Below are positions 1 to 5,619 of a DNA stretch of 7,488 nucleotides, piece by piece (the first letter of the stretch is position 1; each line of letters opens with the position of its first letter). Source of the DNA: Candidatus Hestiella acidicharens (GTDB lineage Archaea > Thermoproteota > Thermoprotei_A > Sulfolobales > Acidilobaceae); NCBI GenBank assembly GCA_015523575.1, contig WAJZ01000136.1:1-7488 (forward strand). The letters run 5' to 3'. Made by a program: the position numbers and the translations under genes. Under the pieces are notes generated by a model. That model was given only the letters and a program-made list of their open reading frames with translations. It made no database searches and was not told the DNA's origin.

Positions 1-453
1 CGCCTTGATTTTTACCTTTCCCATAGATGTCGAGACAACAGTTTTTATAACCTCGGCCTCTATTTTAGCTTCTTCGTTACTAGCATTACCAATTAGGATA
101 AATGACCTCGTATACCCATTACTGGAAATTGAGAAGACTCCATATTTCTTTCCTCCTGCCCTAGATCTCTCTTTTATTAATTGAGGTATAAGTTTTCTAA
201 ATTTTTCTTTTTCTTCACCGTTTTCAGGAACTTCTATTTCAAAGCCTTCGCATGCTTTTGCTTCGTTTGGTTTCCTCTTAAAGATGTCCCTTGCCAATAT
301 TAAGAGGGCTATGAATAATGCTGTAATTGGGATGAAGCTCATAAGGGAACCCAAGACTTTCTGGGCGTTTGGATCGGCTTCATATAAAATGATAATAGCT
401 CCTATCACCCCAATTACTGGTCTAAAGCGCCTTGGCACCTTATCAATCAGCAT
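1..453 (-). CDS. Membrane protein with two N-terminal TM segments, partial (C-terminus outside window)
   Basis: The minus-strand frame is open from an ATG at 453 to the left edge, giving 151 residues with no stop. A GGAGG ribosome site lies 5 nt before the ATG (minus-strand reading of 459-463), which fixes the start. Residues about 12-23 (PVIGVIGAIIILY) and 35-54 (GSLMSFIPITALFIALLILA) are hydrophobic and should form a membrane hairpin. A basic stretch (RDIFKRK) follows, then a soluble charged domain containing YGVFSISSNGYTRSFILIGN and EEAKIEAEVIKTVVSTS. I do not recognise the family firmly. The arrangement of a TM hairpin followed by an alpha/beta domain with an LIGNA..EEA pattern resembles the N-terminus of membrane-bound HerA/VirB4-like ATPases of crenarchaea (CedB-like). 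That is only a suggestion, because any Walker motifs would lie outside the window. The gene is divergent from the surface-protein operon at 572. Confidence 0.8.
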   Translation of the reverse strand, partial: MLIDKVPRRFRPVIGVIGAIIILYEADPNAQKVLGSLMSFIPITALFIALLILARDIFKRKPNEAKACEGFEIEVPENGEEKEKFRKLIPQLIKERSRAGGKKYGVFSISSNGYTRSFILIGNASNEEAKIEAEVIKTVVSTSMGKVKIKA

Positions 454-474
454 TTTTCCTCCAAGGATAAGTTA

Positions 475-483
475 CTTTTAAAG
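475..483. promoter_or_regulatory. Putative shared TATA box between divergent genes
   Basis: CTTTTAAAG is nearly palindromic, so it could serve as an archaeal TATA element in either direction. It lies 22-30 nt upstream of the minus-strand ATG at 453. In the plus direction it would start transcripts near 505, leaving a leader of about 65 nt before the gene at 572. The short distance to 453 would give a near-leaderless minus transcript, which fits poorly with the GGAGG site there. The assignment is tentative. Confidence 0.35.
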
Positions 484-571
484 CTAGGGAGGGCAAAGAG
501 GATATGCAAGCAATAAAAACGCTACTATGCTTATTAGCCTCCCTCTTTGTATAGAATAAATTGGTGAAAGA

Positions 572-2056
572 ATGAATAAAAAAATAGCCAGCCTTGGATC
601 TATTATGATAATTGTTTTGATGCTAGGAACCTTCCTGGCTCCAATGGGAAACATAGCCTATGCGTCGAGCAATCAAAGCAACAAGGCTGGAGTAGAAGTT
701 GAGATACTACTTAACATAACTAAAAGGGCCATAAGCTTTTCGGAAAAGGTGGGAATTAACGTAACCCAAGCAAAGGTACATTACAACAAGGCCCTTAAGC
801 TCTACAGGGAGGGGAACTACACTGGTGCGATAGCAGAGCTAAAAATTGCTATGAAAAGCCTAGCAGAACAATTTAAGATGAGGCACATCAGCATGAAAAA
901 GGCTAATGTCACAGCCGTGATAAAGGCACAACTTATTAAGATAGAGGTGTTCGTAAACAACAGCAAAGTGCTAAGCCATGCAGAAAAAAAGATGATACTA
1001 TCAAAGATATGCTCCGCCCTCAGCAACGTAAGCAAAGGTAACATTACAGTCGCTCGCAAAATATTGTCTTCCATTAGAAATGAACTAAAAGGCGCTTGCT
1101 TAAACGCTAGCTACATAGCAAAGCAAAGGGTTAAAATTGTTATAAGGAATGAAATCAAAAAGTTTGCCCGGAAAATAAATCAAATCGTTAAAAGCAAGCT
1201 GGGTAACATTACCTCTGAATACAAGGTCAGTAACTTGTCAGTGATGCCCATAATAAGAATAATAATGAAGGAGCTATACGAAAATAAGACAAACACAAGC
1301 ATACCAAAGCTTTTCCACATGCTAATCGCAATAAGAATCCTTAAATGCGTAGTAGAAACCAACAACATTTCCTCGGTAGTGAATCAAAGCTATAGGATTC
1401 GTTTTATATGGCCGTTTATAATGAAGGTTAACATGGCAAACGAATCCCTCCTAAGGATCAAAAGCCTAGCAACTAACAATAAAACGAAGGAGGCAATATC
1501 GCTTATGGAAGCTTCCCTTAACCTAACAAAATACTCAATAAAAGAGTACATACTAGGCAATGATAAAATTGCATTAAAGCTAGTAAACGAATCGCTACAA
1601 GATGCTTCTAAAGCAGATAAGATACTAAGCAATGAATCCCTCCGCGGCGTTGGGGTTTTAATAGGTATAGATAAGGCGATAATTAATTTCGACAAAGCCC
1701 TCTATAGTCTAATCAACAACACAATAATCGTAGGCAAAGAGGTTTACGTTTTAGGTTTTGTGCTATGGAACCTTACAAACAACAGCTACCTTGTTATTGG
1801 TCATATAGTCCCATACAAAAACCAATCTGCTCGGATGAGGATGCGGGGCATGCATCCTATGTTCTTCATGTGGCAGTTGATTATTGTAAACACTACTAAG
1901 AATACCACAATAAAGGGTTCCATCAACGTGGGATCGCTTATAAAGATGAAGGGAGTAGTTACTGGGAAGGAGGGTATTGCATATGAAATAAACGCAAGCT
2001 TTATAGAGGTATTGCCAGGAAACGCTACTATGTTTTTAAGGGTGAAGTCCAGTTGA
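572..2056 (+). CDS. Secreted, heavily sequon-bearing helical protein with beta-rich (OB-like) C-terminal domain
   Basis: This 494-residue protein starts at ATG 572 with GGTGA 4 nt upstream. Residues 1-32 form a Sec signal peptide: basic NKK, a hydrophobic core SIMIIVLMLGTFLAPMG, then an AYASS cleavage region. Residues about 40-385 are predicted amphipathic helices rich in Lys, Ile and Asn. The pair at about 63-97 (KVHYNKALKLYREGNYTGAI) has a TPR-like look. I count about 28 NxS/T sequons along the chain, which suggests dense N-glycosylation outside the cell. Residues about 385-482 change to alternating beta strands (VGKEVYVLGFVLW, GSLIKMKGVVTG, YEINASFIEVL), reminiscent of an OB-type barrel. 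There is no C-terminal anchor, so it is either released or held by a partner. The next gene overlaps the stop codon, so the two are surely co-transcribed. The function is unknown; a structural or adhesive surface role is inferred. Confidence 0.9.
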   Translation: MNKKIASLGSIMIIVLMLGTFLAPMGNIAYASSNQSNKAGVEVEILLNITKRAISFSEKVGINVTQAKVHYNKALKLYREGNYTGAIAELKIAMKSLAEQFKMRHISMKKANVTAVIKAQLIKIEVFVNNSKVLSHAEKKMILSKICSALSNVSKGNITVARKILSSIRNELKGACLNASYIAKQRVKIVIRNEIKKFARKINQIVKSKLGNITSEYKVSNLSVMPIIRIIMKELYENKTNTSIPKLFHMLIAIRILKCVVETNNISSVVNQSYRIRFIWPFIMKVNMANESLLRIKSLATNNKTKEAISLMEASLNLTKYSIKEYILGNDKIALKLVNESLQDASKADKILSNESLRGVGVLIGIDKAIINFDKALYSLINNTIIVGKEVYVLGFVLWNLTNNSYLVIGHIVPYKNQSARMRMRGMHPMFFMWQLIIVNTTKNTTIKGSINVGSLIKMKGVVTGKEGIAYEINASFIEVLPGNATMFLRVKSS

Positions 2057-2967
2057 AGAAAAAAGTTATTTTGTTGCTAGCAATGCTATCGATAGCCCTC
2101 TTTATACTGCCAATAGGTCATGCCCTCCAAGTCGGAAATTTAAAGGTAGACCAATATGGTAATATAGCTGGTTATTTTATAATAAATGTAACAAATGCGC
2201 CAGAAGAGATAACCATAAAGATTCCTGGAAGCTTAATAGCCTATGAAGCTGTAAGCAATAACAATACTTTACCAGCAAACTACTCAGACGGTGTGTTGAA
2301 GGTCTTAGCTACCAGCAATGCTATTGTTAATATTTCATTCATCTCTGCTAATGCCACGAAGATACAAGGAGGCATTATTGTATTATACCTAGATGTACCT
2401 TCTCTAACAGAGATAGAGTTACCACCTAACTCAGTTTTGATATATACAAATTCATCTATATCCTCAATCAAAAATGGCACCACAATACTTGTAAACCCAG
2501 GAGACTTCGTCTTAGAATATGCGCTGAGCACGACTACCTCAAGTAAAAGTAGCACTACCACAACGAGTAGTGCCCCTACGACGAGCACAACAACAAGTAG
2601 TTCTACAACAAAACCTTTGACAAGCAGTACAATAACCACGAGCAGTACTACAACAAAACCTGTATCTACAACCACAAAGACAGCAGCTACCACCTTTACA
2701 ACAACAAGTAGTTCTACAACAAAACCTTTGACAAGCAGTACAATAACCACGAGCAAAAGTAAGACTGTCACGACAAGTACTACTACATCTAGCACTACCA
2801 CAACGAGTAGTGCCCCTACGACGAGCACAACAACAAGTAGTTCTACAACAAAACCTTTGACAAACAGTACAAAGCCCCTAAAAGTTAACTATGGAATATA
2901 CATAATTGTTGCTATCATAATTATTGTGATAGTTGTTGCAGTATCACTATTGGCGAGAAGGAGATAG
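2053..2967 (+). CDS. Membrane-anchored surface protein with Ser/Thr-rich stalk
   Basis: This 304-residue protein starts with TTG at 2053, overlapping the previous TGA as TTGA. GGGTGA at 2040-2045 gives correct spacing, and the signal peptide begins directly at this codon (KKKVILLLAMLSIALFILPIGHA, residues 2-24). Residues about 25-158 form a beta-rich ectodomain with about seven N-glycosylation sequons; its end (LPPNSVLIY, GTTILVNPGDFVLEY) recalls immunoglobulin- or PEGA-like strands. Residues about 159-275 are almost entirely Thr and Ser with scattered Lys and Pro, a mucin-like stalk probably O-glycosylated and extended through the S-layer. Residues about 281-300 (YIIVAIIIIVIVVAVSLL) are a single TM helix followed by ARRR, which fits a type I anchor. 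Translational coupling to the upstream secreted protein suggests a surface complex with this protein as its anchor. The family is not recognised. Confidence 0.9.
   Translation: MKKKVILLLAMLSIALFILPIGHALQVGNLKVDQYGNIAGYFIINVTNAPEEITIKIPGSLIAYEAVSNNNTLPANYSDGVLKVLATSNAIVNISFISANATKIQGGIIVLYLDVPSLTEIELPPNSVLIYTNSSISSIKNGTTILVNPGDFVLEYALSTTTSSKSSTTTTSSAPTTSTTTSSSTTKPLTSSTITTSSTTTKPVSTTTKTAATTFTTTSSSTTKPLTSSTITTSKSKTVTTSTTTSSTTTTSSAPTTSTTTSSSTTKPLTNSTKPLKVNYGIYIIVAIIIIVIVVAVSLLARRR
2550..2863 (+). repeat. Long in-frame direct repeat, 74 nt, two copies (2550-2623 and 2790-2863)
   Basis: The two copies are identical over 74 nt and lie exactly 240 nt (80 codons) apart, so the reading frame is kept. 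They encode the same Ser/Thr segment of the stalk, including SSAPTTSTTTSSSTTKPLT. Identity at synonymous positions points to recent duplication or gene conversion rather than selection on composition alone. Confidence 0.93.
2587..2755 (+). repeat. Second in-frame direct repeat, 58 nt, two copies (2587-2644 and 2698-2755)
   Basis: Identical copies lie 111 nt (37 codons) apart and encode TTTSSSTTKPLTSSTITTS. A 37-nt core shared with the 74-nt repeat occurs three times, starting at 2587, 2698 and 2827. The nested pattern indicates repeated unequal exchange or slippage that changes stalk length. Confidence 0.93.
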
Positions 2968-2978
2968 TATTTCTCTAA

Positions 2979-2992
2979 AACATTTATTTTTA
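2979..2992 (+). terminator. T-rich stretch after surface-protein operon
   Basis: Twelve nt after the stop at 2967 lies a run with ATTTATTTTTAA. Archaeal termination often uses T-rich tracts without a strong hairpin. No convincing stem is present, so this is a weak call. Confidence 0.3.
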
Positions 2993-2996
2993 ACCC

Positions 2997-3182
2997 CTAC
3001 ATACTTATTTTAAAGTAGTTCTTGATTAAAACGCTTGCCTCTTCAAGCCTTATTAAATTACCTCCACGCTCGGGGGCAATTGGAATTAGTAGCGTTACTA
3101 ACCCTAGCAGCTTTGAAGTCCTTGTATATAGCAGCTTTTGCTTGCCAATTGTTATATTTTTGTCCATAAACCGTTTAAACAT
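2997..3182 (-). CDS. Possible small protein, 61 residues, unknown
   Basis: The ORF runs from ATG at 3182 to TAG at 2997-2999 on the minus strand, filling most of the gap between two plus-strand genes. A GAGGT sits about 9 nt before the start, and CTTTATC (minus, about 3211-3217) could be a TATA element. The product is basic with a hydrophobic middle (SKLLGLVTLLIPIAP), then ERGGNLIRLEEASVLIKNYF, which could be an amphipathic helix. It does not lie opposite another gene, so it is not a shadow. Its composition looks protein-like, but I recognise no family and length alone does not prove coding. It would be convergent with the surface-protein operon and divergent from the M24 gene. Confidence 0.42.
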   Translation of the reverse strand: MFKRFMDKNITIGKQKLLYTRTSKLLGLVTLLIPIAPERGGNLIRLEEASVLIKNYFKISM

Positions 3183-3252
3183 TTTGTTATGACCTCTACC
3201 ATGTAAGAAAAGATAAAGATTCTATGCGACTAATAAAAACGGTGATCCTAAG

Positions 3253-4437
3253 TTGAGTGTCCCAAAGGTAAGTAGGGAAGAGCTTTTAAGTAGGGTTGAA
3301 GCCCTAGCTAATAAAGCCAATAACCTTGGCTATGACGCAATATATCTAACGAAGCCAACAAATATATTCTATCTAACTAATGTATCCATAATCCCTACGG
3401 AAAGACCTTTTTCCGTAATTATAGGTCCTGACCGTAACCTAGTAGCATTTTCCCCATATGTTGAGAAAGATCACCTAGAATATAGGAACTCATTAGCTGG
3501 TAACGTCATTTCACAGGTCTACTATTATTTTGACTACCCAGGCGAAAAGCACCCAATGAACATTATAAAAGAGTTGATTAAGAAGGAAATAAAACCAAAA
3601 GCTATGCTCATGGACAACCTCCTAGGAGCAAACCCTATTTGGGGATATAGTGGTCCCAACCTTTCAGAACTCCTAAGCAAGGAAGGTATACCTACAGGAG
3701 ATGTAGAAGGGCTAATAGATGAGATGAGGCTCTTTAAGTCCAGCGAAGAGATAGAGTTAATTAAGGAAAGTGCGTATTGGGCATCAAAAGCAATAGAAAA
3801 CTCAATACCACTCTTAGAAGAAAATAGGTGGGATTGGGAGATAGCCTTTGAAGCTAGCAGAAAAACCATCTATGAGATGAATGGAAAATACAAGCCTTAC
3901 ATGCCACTAAGAGGATCGATAGAGCCAATCGTTGGCTTTAGAGGACAAGTTGGTGAGTTCTCTTCATATCCACACGCACTAGTAAGCGAGAGGCCTTTAA
4001 GGAAAGGTGATGTTTTGGGTATAGGATCGGGACCCGAAATAGGAGGCTATTTTGCTGAGCTTGAGAGAACGCTTATATTTGGTAAAAATGAAAAAGCTGC
4101 TACATATTTTAATAAAATGCTTAAATTAAGGGAGGAAGCGTTTAACCTGCTAGCCCCGGGAAGGAAGGTCTCTGAAATTGATGGTGCTGTTAGGAAGAAA
4201 GCTAAAGAAATAGGTGTTGATGCATTTCTGAAGCACCATACGGGCCATGGAATAGGGTTAGAAGGTCATGAACCCCCCCTCCTCGACGTTGGGTATGATT
4301 TTGAGCTGAAGCCTGGCATAGTCATAACAATAGAGCCTGGCATATACAACAAATATGGGGGATTTAGGCACAGCGACACAGTCCTGATTACAAAAAGTGG
4401 CTTTGAGATGCTAACAAAGTATCCCGACCATCAATAA
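3253..4437 (+). CDS. M24-family (creatinase/prolidase-like) protein lacking canonical metal ligands
   Basis: This 394-residue protein has a TTG start at 3253, with GGTGAT at 3241-3246; the next in-frame Met is residue 101, so the TTG is needed for a full-length product. Residues about 8-155 match the creatinase N-terminal domain and 165-394 the pita-bread catalytic domain; the length is normal for Xaa-Pro peptidases. Conserved features are H241 (SSYPHALVSE), the GHGIG loop with H332, GHEPP with H339 and E361 in ITIEPGIY. Aligned by motif with metal-dependent prolidases, the first ligand Asp is G258 (GIGSG), the second is E269 (AELERT) and the last Glu is S374 (FRHSD). The LERT segment with E271, together with H241 and E361, resembles creatinase, a metal-independent member of this fold. 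It is therefore probably a cytoplasmic C-N hydrolase of unknown substrate, or a non-catalytic relative; annotation as an Xaa-Pro aminopeptidase would be unsafe. It has no co-directional close neighbour and looks monocistronic. Confidence 0.92.
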   Translation: MSVPKVSREELLSRVEALANKANNLGYDAIYLTKPTNIFYLTNVSIIPTERPFSVIIGPDRNLVAFSPYVEKDHLEYRNSLAGNVISQVYYYFDYPGEKHPMNIIKELIKKEIKPKAMLMDNLLGANPIWGYSGPNLSELLSKEGIPTGDVEGLIDEMRLFKSSEEIELIKESAYWASKAIENSIPLLEENRWDWEIAFEASRKTIYEMNGKYKPYMPLRGSIEPIVGFRGQVGEFSSYPHALVSERPLRKGDVLGIGSGPEIGGYFAELERTLIFGKNEKAATYFNKMLKLREEAFNLLAPGRKVSEIDGAVRKKAKEIGVDAFLKHHTGHGIGLEGHEPPLLDVGYDFELKPGIVITIEPGIYNKYGGFRHSDTVLITKSGFEMLTKYPDHQ

Positions 4438-4446
4438 TATAAAGTG

Positions 4447-4483
4447 ATTGTTTGCTAGCAAATAATGCAATTCACAGTTTTTT
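4447..4483 (+). terminator. Hairpin plus T-run after M24 gene
   Basis: The 12-nt palindrome TTTGCTAGCAAA (4451-4462) extends with flanking pairs to a stem of about eight base pairs (4447-4466, including one G-U) around a CTAG loop. Twelve nt later comes TTTTTT (4478-4483), with a second T6 at 4502-4507. The position just after the stop at 4437 fits transcription termination. Confidence 0.45.
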
Positions 4484-4518
4484 ATGGATAATAACAAAAT
4501 GTTTTTTCATATATAGTT

Positions 4519-4541
4519 AAGGAAGCTTACAGTGCTTCCTT
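4519..4541. repeat. Perfect 8-bp hairpin at left side of transposon-relic region
   Basis: AAGGAAGC (4519-4526) and GCTTCCTT (4534-4541) are perfect inverted arms around a 7-nt loop, followed immediately by the 10-nt palindrome AAAGCGCTTT (4544-4553). Transposons encoding TnpB carry subterminal palindromes, so this could be an end relic. The right-hand arm also runs into T residues, so a terminator is possible. Confidence 0.4.
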
Positions 4542-4604
4542 TTAAAGCGCTTTCCCTTTCATGGTACTTTTAGTTGGTTTTCAATACCTTTTTGAGAGGG
4601 ATTA

Positions 4605-4660
4605 GCCCTCGACGCGGTATCATCAGCTTCACCCGCACCTCATGGGACTCAGTCGAGGGC
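4605..4660. repeat. 9-bp inverted repeat at start of TnpB relic
   Basis: GCCCTCGAC (4605-4613) and GTCGAGGGC (4652-4660) are perfect inverted arms with 38 nt between them. An inner GCGG/CCGC pair (4614-4617 with 4633-4636) could extend the fold. The GC-rich arms stand out in an AT-rich intergenic stretch. Whether this is transposon structure or a relic of recombination is not clear. Confidence 0.5.
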
Positions 4661-4978
4661 AACACCTAGCCCTCCCATCTGAGGATAGATACCTCAACCC
4701 AATAATGTGCCCAATATGTGGTTATGTAGATAAGAAGAGCAGAATCAATAAAGAGATGTTTAAGTGTGGAAGATGTGGCTTCACCTTTAATGCACAGTAT
4801 GCTGCATGTCTTAATCTCTTCTCCTGCTCCGATGAGAGTAAGGTTACCGTTAGGGGGCTTGAGGTCATATTTGATTTCCCGTAAGGCAAGTCAAGCAATA
4901 CCTATTAATGTAGCCCTTAATAAACCACTAACAAAGACGAGGTTTATGGGGGCTGTGCATGGTTACCAAAGTTACTAG
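4642..4978 (+). pseudogene. tnpB: TnpB C-terminal relic (zinc ribbon), frameshifted
   Basis: The first frame (4642-4884) contains CPICGYVDKK...FKCGRCGFTFNAQYAACLNLF. This is the CX2C-X15-CX2C zinc ribbon (starting at 4708) and the adjoining terminal RuvC segment of TnpB, the RNA-guided nuclease of IS200/IS605 and IS607 elements. Full TnpB proteins have roughly 350-450 residues; here the RuvC core and N-terminus are gone, and sequence before the ribbon does not match the family. The Asp expected just after the ribbon (ADxNAA type) is Gln in NAQYAA. The first frame ends at 4884, while the +1 frame stays open to TAG 4976-4978 and includes ISRKASQAIPINVALNKPLT, plausibly the original tail after a frameshift near 4830-4850. 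No activity is expected. Confidence 0.8.
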
Positions 4979-5008
4979 GATAATGAAAATACCATATAGA
5001 GGTAACCA
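4960..5008. repeat. 8-bp inverted repeat at junction of the two transposon relics
   Basis: TGGTTACC (4960-4967) and GGTAACCA (5001-5008) are perfect inverted arms with 33 nt between them. They bracket the point where the TnpB relic ends (4978) and the recognisable TnpA homology ends on the opposite strand (about 5010). This may mark the breakpoint that joined them, or be chance. Confidence 0.4.
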
Positions 5009-5433
5009 CCCCTTAATGTAGGTGAAGCCGAATCTCGCTAATCTATCCTTATGTGCTACAATACTACACCTGTTTGTTTCTTCCTAGCCATTTCCATAAG
5101 CTTAGTCCTTCCCTATCTTCCTTAAGGTCGCTAGCAACTCCTTTAACAACTATATATTTAACTTGTGAAAAATGCTTCTTAACGTAGTCCTCTAGTGAAG
5201 TTATTAGTCTCTCTAGGTCATCCTTCTGCGCATTACCACTAACCCTAGCATAGATAGCAATCCCCTTCAAACCAGCATTAGCCTTTAATTAGCCTCTCAA
5301 ACCCTGGCTCCGGAATATACCACCTACCATGAATGTCAATAGCTCTAATCTTCTCTTCTTAACCCACTTAATGACACCAACTAATATTCATCAGCCTAGC
5401 GAATTCACTAAGCTTATACAGCTTCTCATACAA
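5008..5433 (-). pseudogene. tnpA: IS607-type serine recombinase TnpA relic, multiple frameshifts
   Basis: Reading the minus strand in successive frames rebuilds an IS607-type transposase. The first segment gives an N-terminal MerR-like HTH (KLYKLSEFARLMNIS, from a likely TTG at 5433). It is interrupted by stops at 5370-5368 and 5361-5359, between which another frame reads KWVKK, and then continues with KIRAIDIHGRWYIPE. A further shift near 5281-5290 leads to the catalytic domain GIAIYARVSGNAQKDDLER, whose nucleophile Ser is at 5240-5238. A last shift near 5064 leads to AHKDRLARFGFTYIKG (about 5059-5010). So there are at least four frame changes, and roughly the last 60 residues of a usual 180-220 are missing. 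TTTAAAA at 5453-5459 is a plausible old TATA box. In a normal IS607 element tnpB follows tnpA on the same strand; here the TnpB relic is on the opposite strand. Confidence 0.85.
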
Positions 5434-5512
5434 CGCTAAGTATTTGCTGGTGTTTTAAAGATTTTTAGATGTATCATTTAAGCTGAAACAGCCTATTGCA
5501 CATTACAAAATG

Positions 5513-5522
5513 CTATATAAAG
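5513..5522 (+). promoter_or_regulatory. Putative TATA box for membrane protein-MFS operon
   Basis: CTATATAAAG preceded by purine-rich CAAAATG looks like a good archaeal TATA/BRE pair. Transcription would start near 5540-5548, giving a leader of about 75 nt before ATG 5620. TTTTTATTTAT at 5581-5591 is an alternative that would give an almost leaderless transcript. Just downstream lie CTGTTCACAG (5532-5541, imperfect dyad) and two TGCCTTT copies (5542-5548, 5550-5556), which could bind a regulator. Confidence 0.45.
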
Positions 5523-5619
5523 GACCCTGCCCTGTTCACAGTGCCTTTATGCCTTTGGTTTGCTAAACAGGTGGCTTAGGTTTTTATTTATGCATTTGTG
5601 ATGGAACTCTGGAGCAGGC

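Noticed and set aside
284..481. Plus-strand ORF of 65 codons
   Set aside because: It is antisense to the first part of the minus-strand membrane protein, which has a good ribosome site and protein-like sequence.
2280..2828. Minus-strand ORF of 182 codons rich in Val and Leu
   Set aside because: It is the antisense of the Thr/Ser stalk codons (ACA/ACT/AGT), which read as Val/Leu on the other strand; there is no start context and the plus frame is clearly the gene.
2550..2863. Repeats considered as a CRISPR array
   Set aside because: Spacing is irregular, copies are long and in frame with a Ser/Thr-rich coding region, and there are no unique spacers of constant length.
5001..5040. GGTGAAGCCGAATC on the plus strand, at first taken as part of a TnpB guide-RNA or element end
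   Set aside because: The minus strand of the same bases encodes the RFGFT motif of the TnpA relic, which explains it fully.
5461..5619. Search for a tRNA or C/D box RNA in the gap before the membrane protein
   Set aside because: No cloverleaf, no T-loop GTTCRANNC sequence, and no paired C (RTGATGA) and D (CTGA) boxes with proper spacing.
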